64,000 nucleotides of DNA, from contig NZ_WVVV01000009.1 of assembly GCF_012911015.1 (NCBI RefSeq), forward strand, positions 1 through 64,000, read 5' to 3'. The translations under genes were made by a program, and so were the position numbers. This document shows positions 35,278-45,234 of this stretch, one piece after another; within the stretch, counting starts at the first letter, position 1, and each line of letters begins with the position of its first letter. The notes under the pieces are model-generated. The model did no database searches, was not told the DNA's origin, and saw only the letters and a program-made list of their open reading frames with translations. Source of the stretch: Chelativorans sp. ZYF759 (lineage in GTDB: Bacteria; Pseudomonadota; Alphaproteobacteria; Rhizobiales; Rhizobiaceae).

Positions 35278-35886
35278 TCAGTCGGGCAGCATGGGCCGAA
35301 AACCGGGCAGCGAACGCACCCGATCCAGCCAGGCGGAGACGGCCCGAAAATCCTCCAGCACGAACCCGCCCTCCTCGGCGCAATGCGTGTAGGCAAAGAG
35401 CGCGATGTCGGCCACGCTCGGCGCGGTGCCGGCCAGGAAGGGCGTGCCGGCCAGGCGCGTTTCCATGACGGAAAGTGCCTTGTTGCCCTGTTCCAGGAGG
35501 GTCTGCATGCGGGCGGGCGTGGCCTGGTCGGCCAGCCGCTCGTAGCGCATCAGCGAACGCCGCACGGCGACATGGGGCTCATGGCTGTACTGCTCGAAGA
35601 ACATCCACTGCAGCGCCACCGCCCGCTCATAGCGATCGAGCGGCATGTAGGACGTGCCGTCGGCGAGGTAGCAGAGGATGGCGTTCGATTCCGCCAGAAC
35701 CCTGCCATCCTCCAGTTCGAGCAGCGGAACCTTCGCATTGGGGTTCTTGGCGGTGAATGCGGGCTGCCGCGTGCCGCCATCGAGAAAACTGACCTCCACA
35801 TGGCGGAAGGGCAGGCCGAGCAGCGCCATCAGCAGGCGCGGCTTGTAGCAGTTGCCGCTGTCGGTCATTCCATGGATGGTCATCAT
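35278..35886 (-). CDS. glutathione S-transferase family protein
   Basis: A 202-residue GST. The thioredoxin-like N-terminal domain has MTIHGMTDSGNCYKPRLLMALLGLPF and the glutathione-site NPNAKVPLLELEDGRVLAESNAILCYLA; the helical C-terminal domain has SVADIALFAYTHCAEEGGF. A Ser near residue 10 is the likely thiol-activating residue. The start ATG 35886 has GAGGAG upstream; 20 more in-frame residues upstream are not conserved. Substrate unknown. A weak hairpin (TGCCCG/CGGGCA, 35163-35179) lies downstream. Confidence 0.88.
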   Translation of the reverse strand: MMTIHGMTDSGNCYKPRLLMALLGLPFRHVEVSFLDGGTRQPAFTAKNPNAKVPLLELEDGRVLAESNAILCYLADGTSYMPLDRYERAVALQWMFFEQYSHEPHVAVRRSLMRYERLADQATPARMQTLLEQGNKALSVMETRLAGTPFLAGTAPSVADIALFAYTHCAEEGGFVLEDFRAVSAWLDRVRSLPGFRPMLPD

Positions 35887-35964
35887 CTGGGCGGCTCCTC
35901 GGCTGTCGCCGCATGATGGCGCCGCTCGCCACTCGGCACCAATCACAATCCTTGATGAAGCCGT

Positions 35965-36813
35965 TCAACGGCCGTGATGCCGACCCGGATCGGCGAGGGG
36001 GATGACATTGTCGCCGGAGGCCTCTCGAGCGGGATCGTCCTGCGGCCCTGGACGATGGGGGCTGTCGGTCCCCGCGAGAAAGGGCGGGGCGAGAAGAGGC
36101 CCGGCCAGCAGGTCGACGCCGATCTTGAGCGCGGTGTCGTGGTCGCCGGCACTCTCGATCCCGCCCAGAAGCGTCGTCCTGCCGCCCTCGCGCAGCAGCG
36201 CGACCAGGCTGGACAGCAGGCGATGCGAGGGATCGATGCCGTCGGCAAGCCGCACCCATTGCATGTCGAGGCGCACGATCTCGGGCGCGACGGCCTCGAT
36301 CAGGGCCGCCGACGAGCCGGCGGGGCCGAAATCGCCCAGGCCGATGGCAAAGCCGCGCATCCGTAGTTCGGTGGCCGCGGCGCCAAGCTGCGTGCCGTCT
36401 TCGCCGGCGGGGAGTTCCACGATGATGCGGTCCGGTTCGATGTCGCCGGTCTCGATCTGTTCGTCGAGCGCGGCAAGCAGGGACCCTATCGAGGCCGCAT
36501 CCGGCGCCGCCAGGGGCACGAGGAGCCGTGCCCCTTCGTCTTCAACGAAGAGATTGCGCATGTGGGCAATCGCCGATGCCCGTTCGAGGGCCGGCTCGCC
36601 GATGGCCAGCCCGGTCGCCGCCAGCGCCGCCTGGCGGATTTCGCGGCCACCGAGGAACCAGGCCGTCGAGGCCCGCAGGTGGAGCAAGGACGGCTCTTGG
36701 CCGGTGGCTGGCAGAAGCGGTTCGAAGGCCGTGCGGGCGACCAGCGTTCCATGGCGCAGATAGATCAGGCCGATCTCGTCTGCCAGGAAGGGCAGGGTGT
36801 CGCTTTCATGCAT
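35965..36813 (-). CDS. degenerate EAL-domain protein
   Basis: A 282-residue protein aligned over its length with EAL phosphodiesterases but lacking the catalytic set. The EAL position reads FEPLL, ExTE reads VELPAGE, DDFG becomes LGDFGPAGSS, the catalytic lysine is in VRLD (Arg) and EGVE becomes GGIES. The LRMRGFAIGLGDFG and LLAGPLLAPP segments still show the fold. It probably binds c-di-GMP or a partner protein rather than hydrolysing it. It lies 5 bases after the intact EAL gene, so the two are co-transcribed. Confidence 0.78.
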   Translation of the reverse strand: MHESDTLPFLADEIGLIYLRHGTLVARTAFEPLLPATGQEPSLLHLRASTAWFLGGREIRQAALAATGLAIGEPALERASAIAHMRNLFVEDEGARLLVPLAAPDAASIGSLLAALDEQIETGDIEPDRIIVELPAGEDGTQLGAAATELRMRGFAIGLGDFGPAGSSAALIEAVAPEIVRLDMQWVRLADGIDPSHRLLSSLVALLREGGRTTLLGGIESAGDHDTALKIGVDLLAGPLLAPPFLAGTDSPHRPGPQDDPAREASGDNVIPLADPGRHHGR

Positions 36814-36818
36814 GATGT

Positions 36819-37721
36819 TCAGCCGCCGTGCCGGCGGCCGAAGCTGCGCCGGCCGGCATCCTGCTTGGCGGCGCGGGCGGGCAGGCGCCGCCCGGACGCC
36901 CGATCGCTTGCGTCCGCGTGAGGGGTGCCATGCGTGGTGCGGCCGAAATCGCCCGGCACGAGTTCGGGACGTGCCAGAAGATAGCCCTGCACCATGTCGG
37001 CGCCGGCTTCGTCGGCGACCTCGAGCTGCCAGTCCTCCTCGATGCCCTCGAAGATGCAGATGATGCCGCGGTCGCGGAACTCCCTCACCATAATTGCCAG
37101 CAGCGCGCGGCCGGGACCCGTGTCCATGAGCCGGCGGATCCAGCGGGCGTCGAACTTCACGATGTCCGGCTTGAGCGCCACGACACGCTCCATGTCGGAA
37201 TCCTCGGCGCCGTAATCGTCGACGGCGATGGTGAAGCCGTGCCGGCGGCAGGCGGAGACGAAATCGCTGAGGGCGGATTCATAGACCGATTTCTGCTCGG
37301 TCACCTCGCAGACCACCCGCGTGGCGTCCAGCCGGGCCTCGTGCAGCACGAGGCGCATGTCCCGGAGCACGCCGTCGATCAGTTTCGGATCGCCGAACAG
37401 CGACGGGTCGAAATTGACGAAGATCTGCGCCGTCTCGTCGAGAAAGACCCCGGCATTCAGCAGGTGCAGGGTGCGCGAAACCGTTTCCACCTGGAAACGA
37501 TCCGCGGTCGGGATCGACAGGAAGAAGTCCTGCGGTCGATGGGGCAGCGCATCGCGGAAGGGGCGCAGCAGACCCTCATAGGCGCAGACCGACAGGCGCC
37601 GCCTGTCGTCGAAGGCGAAGATGGGCTGGAAGGCCGTGCGAAGCACGTAGCTGCCCCAGACGCCTTCCGACGAGCCGTCGGGCAGGCGTACGATATGGGA
37701 CATTGCCTTGCCGCTTGGCAC
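36819..37721 (-). CDS. EAL-domain cyclic-di-GMP phosphodiesterase
   Basis: A 300-residue soluble EAL protein. The motif reads YEGLLR (EGL instead of EAL), followed by the Asn of FVNFDP, CEVTEQ (ExTE), VDDYGAEDSD (DDFG), the lysine of IVKFD, FEGIEE (EGVE) and MVQGYLL (catalytic Gln). Since the metal and general-base residues are kept, it is probably active. The C-terminal 40 residues are basic and disordered (SGRRLPARAAK). A GTG start at 37721 with AGGAG is preferred over ATG 37703. Confidence 0.82.
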   Translation of the reverse strand: MPSGKAMSHIVRLPDGSSEGVWGSYVLRTAFQPIFAFDDRRRLSVCAYEGLLRPFRDALPHRPQDFFLSIPTADRFQVETVSRTLHLLNAGVFLDETAQIFVNFDPSLFGDPKLIDGVLRDMRLVLHEARLDATRVVCEVTEQKSVYESALSDFVSACRRHGFTIAVDDYGAEDSDMERVVALKPDIVKFDARWIRRLMDTGPGRALLAIMVREFRDRGIICIFEGIEEDWQLEVADEAGADMVQGYLLARPELVPGDFGRTTHGTPHADASDRASGRRLPARAAKQDAGRRSFGRRHGG

Positions 37722-37849
37722 GATCCGGGCTCCTGGTGATGCCCCGCGGCTCCGGCCGGCGGGAGGCGGAAGAGTGGCCCGGAAAGCGTTTAGGAGTCGT
37801 TAAGGATTGGCGCGCGGCCCTTGCGGAAACTCCCCCGATAAGACATTAG

Positions 37850-39088
<1,239 letters not shown>

Positions 39089-39096
39089 CGCTTCCC

Positions 39097-39116
39097 GGCG
39101 CGGGTTCGCCCGCGCC
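39097..39116 (+). terminator. hairpin after the aminotransferase gene
   Basis: GGCGCGGG-TTCG-CCCGCGCC is a perfect 8-bp stem with a stable TTCG tetraloop, 8 bases after the stop. No T run follows, so it may be a Rho-assisted end or a stabilising structure. Confidence 0.5.
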
Positions 39117-39254
39117 GCCGGCACTTGCCGAAACCCTGCAGCCATGTGACGATGTTGCCCGCGTTCAAAGGGAGGAGGAGCCCTTTCGTCCGCGCGCGAC
39201 GGTCGCAAGGCCGGCCGCCGCTCATGTTGTCTCGCGTGAGGGAGGTCGGAAAAA

Positions 39255-41306
39255 ATGGGTAATCGAGCAGGCGAAAGACCCAGCGGGCCGAAATGCGTCG
39301 CCATTGTCGGCCCGTTTGCCAGCGGCAAGACAACGCTTCTTGAAGCGATCCTGGCTCGGACGGGCGCCATTGCCCGGCAGAACCCGGTTTCCTCCGGCAA
39401 CACGGTGGGAGATCACTCGCCCGAGGCGCGCGCCCACGCCATGAGCGTCGAGGCGAGCTTCGCCACGGTCGAGTTCATGGGCGAGAGCATCACCTTCGTC
39501 GATTGTCCGGGCTCCATCGAATTTGCCTTTGAGGCGATGCCGGTCCTGGCTGCCTGCGACGTGGCGCTCGTGGTCGCTGAGGCCGACGAGAAGAAGCTGC
39601 CCCAGTTGCAGCTCATCATGCGCGAGCTCGACCGGCAGGGCATCCCGCGCATGCTTTTCCTCAACAAGGTCGACAAGGCCACGGAAGGCGTGCGCGCCAC
39701 GCTGAAGATGCTGCAGCAGGCCAGTTCCACCCCGCTGCTGTTGCGCCAGATCCCGCTGCGCAAGGACGGCATCGTCGTGGGCTCGATCGATCTCGCGCTC
39801 GAACGCGCCTACATCTATCAGGAGCACGCGGCCAGCGCGATCGCCCACATCCCGGATGACGAGAAGGCCCGCGAGATCGAAGCGCGCTTCTCCATGCTGG
39901 AGACGCTTGCCGACCATGACGACGCGCTGATGGAGCAGTTGCTCGAGGAGATCGAGCCGCCCCGCGACGTCATCTTCGACGATCTGTCCGCCGACCTGCG
40001 TGCCGGGCTTGTCACGCCGGTGCTGATTGGTGCGGCGGAGAAGGGAAACGGCGTTCTCCGGCTCCTCAAGGCGATCCGGCACGACGGGCCCGATGTCGCC
40101 AGCACAGGCCGGCGGCTGGGCCTGGAGGATGGCGATCAGCCGGTTCTGCAGGTGATGAAGACCATCCACACTCCGCATGGCGGCAAATTGTCGGTCGCGC
40201 GGGTCCTGGCCGGTGCCGTCGCCGATGCGGCGGAGCTTGTGGAACCGGGCGGAAATACCGGCCGCGTATCGGGTCTCTATCGCCTCATGGGCAAGGAGCA
40301 GGTTAAGATCGCGCGGGCGGATGCCGGCGAGACGGCAGCGCTCGGCAAGCTCGACGACATCGCCACCGGGGCCACGCTGTCGGCCATCAAGAGCGCGGTG
40401 CCGGCCCTGGTCGAGCTGGCCCCGGTGCCGCCGGTCTATGCCCTGGCGCTGCGGCCGCGCGACCGCAAGGACGAGGTCAAGCTCTCCACCTCGCTGCAGC
40501 GCCTGGCCGAGGAAGACCCCTCGCTGCGCGTGGCGCAGAACCAGGAGACGGGCGAGACGCTCCTGTCGGGAAATGGCGAGATGCATCTGCGCGTCGCCGC
40601 CGAGAGGCTCGCGAGCAAGTACCAGATCGTGGTCGATGCCAGTCGGCCCAGCGTGCCCTATGCCGAGACGATCCGGAACGCCGCCACGCAGCGCGGACGC
40701 CACAAGAAGCAGTCCGGCGGGCACGGCCAGTTCGGCGACGTGGTTCTCGATATCAGGCCGCTGCCGCGCGGGGCGGGCTTCGAGTTTACCGACACGATCA
40801 CCGGCGGCGTCGTGCCCAAGCAGTACATTCCCTCCGTCGAGGCCGGCGTGCGCGATTATCTGCGGTCGGGGCCGCTTGGCTTCCCGGTGATCGATGTGGC
40901 GGTGAACCTGTCCGACGGCTCCTACCACGCGGTGGATTCCTCCGACATGGCTTTCCAGCAGGCCGGTCGGCTCGCCATGAAGGAAGGGATGGCTGCCTGC
41001 TCGCCCGTGCTGCTGGAACCGATCATGAAGGTGGAGGTGCAGACGCCCTCGGACACGACCGCCCGGGTCACGGCCATCGTCTCGCAACGCCGCGGGCAGA
41101 TCCTGGGCTTCGATGCCCGCCCGGAATGGCCGGGCTGGGATGTGGTGGAGGCGATGATGCCGCAGTCCGAGATCGCGGATCTCATCGTCGAACTGCGCTC
41201 GGCGACGGCGGGCGTGGCCTCCTATACGGCGCGTTTCGACCACATGTCGGAACTGACCGGACGGCTGGCCGACGCGGTTTTGAACGAGCAGGGCAGGGCT
41301 GCCTGA
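39255..41306 (+). CDS. fusA2: elongation factor G paralogue (EF-G2-like)
   Basis: A 683-residue translation-factor GTPase. G1 is GPFASGKTT (residues 19-27), G3 is VDCPGS and G4 is NKVDK; domain II to V sequence follows, including GGHGQFGDVVLDI and the C-terminal HMSELTGRL. Canonical EF-G has DTPGH at G3, where the His is needed for GTP hydrolysis; here it is Ser. This protein is therefore not the main translocase (FusA is normally near rpsL, not here) but an EF-G-like paralogue. Confidence 0.9.
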   Translation: MGNRAGERPSGPKCVAIVGPFASGKTTLLEAILARTGAIARQNPVSSGNTVGDHSPEARAHAMSVEASFATVEFMGESITFVDCPGSIEFAFEAMPVLAACDVALVVAEADEKKLPQLQLIMRELDRQGIPRMLFLNKVDKATEGVRATLKMLQQASSTPLLLRQIPLRKDGIVVGSIDLALERAYIYQEHAASAIAHIPDDEKAREIEARFSMLETLADHDDALMEQLLEEIEPPRDVIFDDLSADLRAGLVTPVLIGAAEKGNGVLRLLKAIRHDGPDVASTGRRLGLEDGDQPVLQVMKTIHTPHGGKLSVARVLAGAVADAAELVEPGGNTGRVSGLYRLMGKEQVKIARADAGETAALGKLDDIATGATLSAIKSAVPALVELAPVPPVYALALRPRDRKDEVKLSTSLQRLAEEDPSLRVAQNQETGETLLSGNGEMHLRVAAERLASKYQIVVDASRPSVPYAETIRNAATQRGRHKKQSGGHGQFGDVVLDIRPLPRGAGFEFTDTITGGVVPKQYIPSVEAGVRDYLRSGPLGFPVIDVAVNLSDGSYHAVDSSDMAFQQAGRLAMKEGMAACSPVLLEPIMKVEVQTPSDTTARVTAIVSQRRGQILGFDARPEWPGWDVVEAMMPQSEIADLIVELRSATAGVASYTARFDHMSELTGRLADAVLNEQGRAA

Positions 41307-41326
41307 GGGGCGTCCGGAAAAAATCC

Positions 41327-41356
41327 AAAAAAAAAGCCGGATCGATTGATCCGGCT
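41327..41356 (-). terminator. intrinsic terminator of the candidate sRNA
   Basis: On the minus strand AGCCGGATC-AATC-GATCCGGCT is a perfect 9-bp stem followed by eight T residues. The orientation shows that it ends minus-strand transcription; on the plus strand, downstream of the EF-G paralogue, it lacks a T run and would work less well. Confidence 0.85.
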
Positions 41357-41442
41357 AGTTATTGGAAGTGCCCGTTAAGGCTGAACCTCCAGAGGGGAAC
41401 ACTCAAGGGCGCCAATGGGAGGAGGAATGCGCCCCGGAGATG
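41327..41442 (-). ncRNA. candidate trans-acting sRNA with anti-Shine-Dalgarno loop (alpha-r14-type)
   Basis: A minus-strand promoter (41477-41449) predicts a transcript from about 41442 to an intrinsic terminator at 41356-41327, about 116 bases, inside a 371-base gap with no convincing gene (41307-41677). The first hairpin has the perfect stem GGGCGC/GCGCCC (41434-41407) and a 16-base loop that exposes CCTCCTCCC (41425-41417), complementary to ribosome binding sites. A second imperfect hairpin (GTG-CCC with GGG-CAC) follows, then the terminator. Size, looped anti-SD motif and promoter fit the rhizobial alpha-r14 family. Family membership rests on these features, not on an alignment. Confidence 0.6.
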
Positions 41443-41448
41443 ATTAGG

Positions 41449-41477
41449 ATATGGGCTATGCTTGCTCAAATAACAAG
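41449..41477 (-). promoter_or_regulatory. sigma-70 promoter of the candidate sRNA
   Basis: On the minus strand CTTGTT (41477-41472), a 17-base spacer and CCATAT (41454-41449) closely match CTTGAC-N17-CTATAT. It sits about 200 bases downstream of the lsrB stop, so the sRNA would be independently transcribed. Confidence 0.6.
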
Positions 41478-41677
41478 CAGCGGGCGGCGCAAAGCAGGCA
41501 TGCAAAAGTGCATGGCCCTTCACATGTGCACGATCCGCCGGCCACTGTGGCCAAATCACCACAGATTTCGATAGTAGACGCAGAGAATTTGCCACTGAGA
41601 TGCTTCGGCGTGCCAGAAAAAACGAATCAGTCCTTGGCTGCGGCGAAGTCGTTGGACAGCAGCGCCCCCAGCTGCGC

Positions 41678-42598
41678 CTAGAACGACCAGCCCCTCGCCT
41701 TGGAAAGCAGGAAGTCCCTGAAAGCGTGCAGACGTGCCTGGTTCTTCATCGTCGTGGGATAGCAGAAATAGGTATCGAAGGACGGCACCTCGAGATCGGG
41801 CATCAGCTGGACCAGCCCTGAATCCTTGTCGACCACATAATCCGGCAGCATCGCCACGCCGGCGCCCCGCTGCACCGCGGCCTTGATCGACAGGATGTTG
41901 TTGATCTGCAGATCAGCCACCCGCTTGGTGCCTTCCGGCATGCCGGCCGTCTCCAGCCAGTTCATGTCCGACAGATGGGTCGGAACCATTTCGCCGAACG
42001 TCACCATGCGGTGCCGGTCGAGATCGTCGATCGATTTCGGCCTGCCGTGGCGGGTGACGTAGCCGGGCGAGGCGTAGAGGTGGAAATGCACGGTGAACAG
42101 CTTGCGCTGGATGAGATCCGGCTGCTGGGGCTGCCTGAACCGGATGGCGCAGTCGGCCTGGCGCGGGGTCAGCTCCAGTTCCTCGTTGGTCAGGATGAGC
42201 TGCAACTGGATGTCGGGATAGAGATCCATGAATTCGGGCAGGCGCTCGGTCAGCCAGCCGGAGCCGAGCCCGACCGTCGTCGTCACGCGCAGCTGGCCGG
42301 AAGGCGTGTCCTTGGTCTCGTTGAGCCGAAGCCGGACACCCTCCAGCTTCATCAGCACCTCATTGGCGGTGTGATAGAGGATCTCGCCCTGCTCGGTCAT
42401 CTCCAGCCCGCGGGCATGGCGATGGAAGAGCGGCACGCCGACCTCCTGCTCCAGCGCGCTGACCTGCCTTGAGATCGCCGACTGCGACAGCTTGAGCCGA
42501 TCGGCGGCATGGGTGAACGAGCCGGCCTCGGCCGCGGCGTGGAAGACGCGCAGCTTGTCCCAGTCGAGCGCGGCTTGGGGGCGTCCGACCATCGGCAT
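41678..42598 (-). CDS. lsrB: LysR-family regulator LsrB/VtlR
   Basis: A 306-residue LysR regulator: HTH (about 14-73) with LRVFHAAAEAGSFTHAADRLKLSQSAISRQVSALE, then an effector domain. The position directly after trxB, with an Lrp-type gene nearby, matches Sinorhizobium LsrB and Brucella VtlR, regulators of LPS, redox balance and virulence or symbiosis; VtlR also controls an AbcR sRNA. Only two cysteines are present (ADCAIRF and YFCYP), relevant because LsrB is reported to be redox-responsive. Its start is 3 bases after trxB ends, so trxB-lsrB is an operon. Confidence 0.88.
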   Translation of the reverse strand: MPMVGRPQAALDWDKLRVFHAAAEAGSFTHAADRLKLSQSAISRQVSALEQEVGVPLFHRHARGLEMTEQGEILYHTANEVLMKLEGVRLRLNETKDTPSGQLRVTTTVGLGSGWLTERLPEFMDLYPDIQLQLILTNEELELTPRQADCAIRFRQPQQPDLIQRKLFTVHFHLYASPGYVTRHGRPKSIDDLDRHRMVTFGEMVPTHLSDMNWLETAGMPEGTKRVADLQINNILSIKAAVQRGAGVAMLPDYVVDKDSGLVQLMPDLEVPSFDTYFCYPTTMKNQARLHAFRDFLLSKARGWSF

Positions 42599-42601
42599 GG
42601 C

Positions 42602-43576
42602 CTATTCCGCCGCCTCTTGCATGGCGCCGACGCCAGCAAGATAGCGCTCGGCTTCCAGGGCTGCCATGCAGCCGAGACCGGCCGCGGTCACGGCCTGGCG
42701 GTAGACGTCGTCGGTCACGTCGCCGGCCGCGAAGACGCCCGGGATGTTGGTGCGGGTCGAATCCGCTTCCGTCCACAGATAGCCGCCCGGCTTCTGTCTC
42801 AGCTTGCCGGCGAAAAGATCGACGGCGGGCACGTGGCCGATCGCCACGAAGACGCCATCGACGGGGAAATCCTCGACGGCGCCGGTCTTCACGTTGCGGA
42901 TCTTCAGGCCCGTCACCGAAGGCGGCAGGGGCGCCTTGCCGGCTTCGCCGACGATCTCCTCCACCACGTGGTCCCAAAGGATCTTGACGTTCTCCTTCTG
43001 GAACAGCCGCTCTTGGAGAATACGTTCGGCGCGGAACTCGTCGCGCCGGTGGACGACCGTCACGCTGCGCGCGAGGTTGGAGAGATAGAGCGCCTCTTCC
43101 ACCGCCGTGTTGCCGCCGCCGACCACCACGACATCCTTGCCGCGGTAGAAGAAGCCGTCGCAGGTGGCGCAGGCCGAGACCCCGAAGCCCATGAAATCCT
43201 GTTCGCTCGGCAGGCCCAGCCACTTGGCCTGCGCGCCGGTGGCGATGATCAGCGCATCGCACGTATATTCGGTGCCGGAATCGGTGGAGACCCTGATCGG
43301 GCGCGCGTCCATGTCGACGGAGGTGACGATGTCGTTGACGATCTTGGAGCCCACATGCTCGGCCTGCTTGAGCATCTGCTCCATCAGCCACGGACCCTGG
43401 ATCGGATCGGCGAAGCCCGGATAGTTCTCGACCTCGGTGGTGATCGTCAGCTGGCCGCCCTGCTGGAGCCCGGCGATGAGAATCGGGTCGAGCATGGCGC
43501 GCGCGGCGTAGATCGCCGCGGTGTAGCCTGCCGGCCCCGAACCGATGATGAGGACCGGAGCATGGGTAGCGGTCAT
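42602..43576 (-). CDS. trxB: thioredoxin reductase TrxB
   Basis: A 324-residue FAD enzyme reducing thioredoxin with NADPH. It shows the FAD site GSGPAGYTAAIYAARA (residues 13-28), GLQQGGQLTITTEVENYPGF, the redox-active CATC (in SACATCDGFFYRG), the NADPH site GGGNTAVEEALYL and the C-terminal GVFAAGDVTDDVYRQAVTAAG. Co-transcribed with lsrB. Confidence 0.97.
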   Translation of the reverse strand: MTATHAPVLIIGSGPAGYTAAIYAARAMLDPILIAGLQQGGQLTITTEVENYPGFADPIQGPWLMEQMLKQAEHVGSKIVNDIVTSVDMDARPIRVSTDSGTEYTCDALIIATGAQAKWLGLPSEQDFMGFGVSACATCDGFFYRGKDVVVVGGGNTAVEEALYLSNLARSVTVVHRRDEFRAERILQERLFQKENVKILWDHVVEEIVGEAGKAPLPPSVTGLKIRNVKTGAVEDFPVDGVFVAIGHVPAVDLFAGKLRQKPGGYLWTEADSTRTNIPGVFAAGDVTDDVYRQAVTAAGLGCMAALEAERYLAGVGAMQEAAE

Positions 43577-43640
43577 GGATATGGCCTTTCGATTTGGCGC
43601 GCGGGCGCCCTGCAGTGCTGTCCTGTTTGCTGTGCCGCTA

Positions 43641-43670
43641 ATCTAGGTGGCCAGGCACGGCAGTTGCAAG
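43641..43670 (-). promoter_or_regulatory. trxB-lsrB promoter
   Basis: On the minus strand CTTGCA (43670-43665), an 18-base spacer and CTAGAT (43646-43641) resemble the rhizobial consensus, about 65 bases before trxB. Confidence 0.5.
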
Positions 43671-43720
43671 GCCAGCCGACCGTCGCGCACAGGCCAATGG
43701 TCGCAACAGCCGCTTTTTGG

Positions 43721-45025
43721 CTAGGTCGGCTCGCCTCGACCGCCGGCTGTCAGCTGGTCCTGCCCGGCGGCAGGTACGGCCTCGGATTGCGGCTTGATCG
43801 AGATGGCCACGATGATGGCGGAAAGGATGATGAAGCTGTCGAGAATGTCGTGATTGAGCATGATCTGCGTAAACCCGCAGGTCACGTAGATGGTCACCGT
43901 GATCACGCAGAAATAGAGCCTTCTGCGATAGAGCCTGTCTGCAGGCGTCACGATGGCGACGTAGAGCGGCGCGAAGAGCAGAACCAGCAGCGAAATCAGG
44001 CCGAATATCCCGGCGTCGATGTAGAAATTCAGGAACGCGTTATGCGCATGCGTGACGCTGCGATCGGGAAAATCATCCGAGATCATGCTGTAGAGCGCTG
44101 GCATCCGGTTCTGGATTCCATACCCGATGATGGGAGATTCGGATATCGTGGCGATCGCTGCCTCCCAGAGACGGTACCGTTCGACGAAGCTGACCGAATA
44201 CCCGCCCGTGAAGAACTGGTTTATCTCCCAGAAGGTGTGGTCGATCCGCGAGCTGAACCTCTGGAACAGGAACAGGAACGCCGCCACGGCAAGCGCCGCC
44301 AGCGGGATCCAGAACTCCCGTATCGTGGCGGCCCAATGGCGCGGCGCGTAGAGAAGGAGGAGGATCGAGGCGAACGCCGCCGAGATCCATACGCCCCGCG
44401 TCATCGAGATGATGGTGGCGAGCAGCCCGGCTATCGTCCCGAAGAAGGCCAGCCAGCGCAGATTGCGCTCGGGTGCGTCGATGTGCAGTCCGGCAATCGC
44501 CGCGAGCAGAAGCGAAACCATGCCGAAGACGGCCGCGTTGCCGGCGCCGCCGGTCGGCCGGGCGACACCCAGCCCCAGTTGAATGCCGGCCAGTACCAGC
44601 GCCAGGATCGCACCCAGTCCCGCGCCGATGATGAAGAACTTCAGATAATCGAGGTCGCGTCCGGCGCGGAAACGAGGGATCAGGAACCATGGAGCAAAGA
44701 AGGGAATCAGCCACACGAGGTGCGGGAAGGCTTCCATCCTGTTGCTCGGCACCATGGCCGCCGCAAACATCACGAGCGCAAATGCGCTGAACGCCACGCA
44801 TATTTTCAGGTCGCCGCCGAAATATTCGAGCCTGTAAGTCCCTCGCATGACGCTGATGACGGCCCAGGCCAGGCATATTCCGAGAATGAACGAAATGGCG
44901 CTTCCGGCTATCGCAGGCAGTGCACCAACAAGAAGAACGGTGATGATGTTGTTTCGTTCGAACTTGGTACGGTCTTCGATAAAAAGTTCCGGCAGGACTT
45001 CTTCTTTTAGCATCAAACGCTTCAT
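43721..45025 (-). CDS. O-antigen ligase / Wzy-type membrane protein
   Basis: A 434-residue polytopic protein with about ten to twelve hydrophobic segments from residue 29 on, and the conserved ligase region in SPIIGYGIQNRMPAL followed by VTHAHNAFLNFYIDAGIFGLISL, where the His-Asn pair is typical of WaaL-like ligases. It would join polysaccharide to lipid A-core or polymerise it in the periplasm. The glycosyltransferase cluster on the other side of the Lrp gene supports an LPS role. Ligase and polymerase cannot be told apart by eye. Confidence 0.82.
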   Translation of the reverse strand: MKRLMLKEEVLPELFIEDRTKFERNNIITVLLVGALPAIAGSAISFILGICLAWAVISVMRGTYRLEYFGGDLKICVAFSAFALVMFAAAMVPSNRMEAFPHLVWLIPFFAPWFLIPRFRAGRDLDYLKFFIIGAGLGAILALVLAGIQLGLGVARPTGGAGNAAVFGMVSLLLAAIAGLHIDAPERNLRWLAFFGTIAGLLATIISMTRGVWISAAFASILLLLYAPRHWAATIREFWIPLAALAVAAFLFLFQRFSSRIDHTFWEINQFFTGGYSVSFVERYRLWEAAIATISESPIIGYGIQNRMPALYSMISDDFPDRSVTHAHNAFLNFYIDAGIFGLISLLVLLFAPLYVAIVTPADRLYRRRLYFCVITVTIYVTCGFTQIMLNHDILDSFIILSAIIVAISIKPQSEAVPAAGQDQLTAGGRGEPT

Positions 45026-45234
45026 TAAATCTCTCGGCTGTCTGCCTTGTCCGTGATGGGTCCCCGAAACCCGGAGCGATGGTGCAGGAATCCGCCTTGC
45101 TGCAAATCATGCCTAGCTTAACAGCTCGAAGAATGCTGCAAAATAGAGACGTTGGTGGGCCTCTTGGCGTTCTCATCGCCCATTGAACGCTCTAGTGTCG
45201 CTGGCATTACACGATTCGGAGTGGGTGGAAGCGT

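Noticed and set aside
41335-41356. Hairpin as terminator of the EF-G paralogue on the plus strand
   Set aside because: The T run is on the minus strand only, so the structure is oriented for minus-strand transcription; it may still help end the plus-strand message.
41362-41681. Short plus-strand frames in the lsrB-downstream gap
   Set aside because: They lie across the sRNA candidate and lack ribosome sites and protein-like composition.
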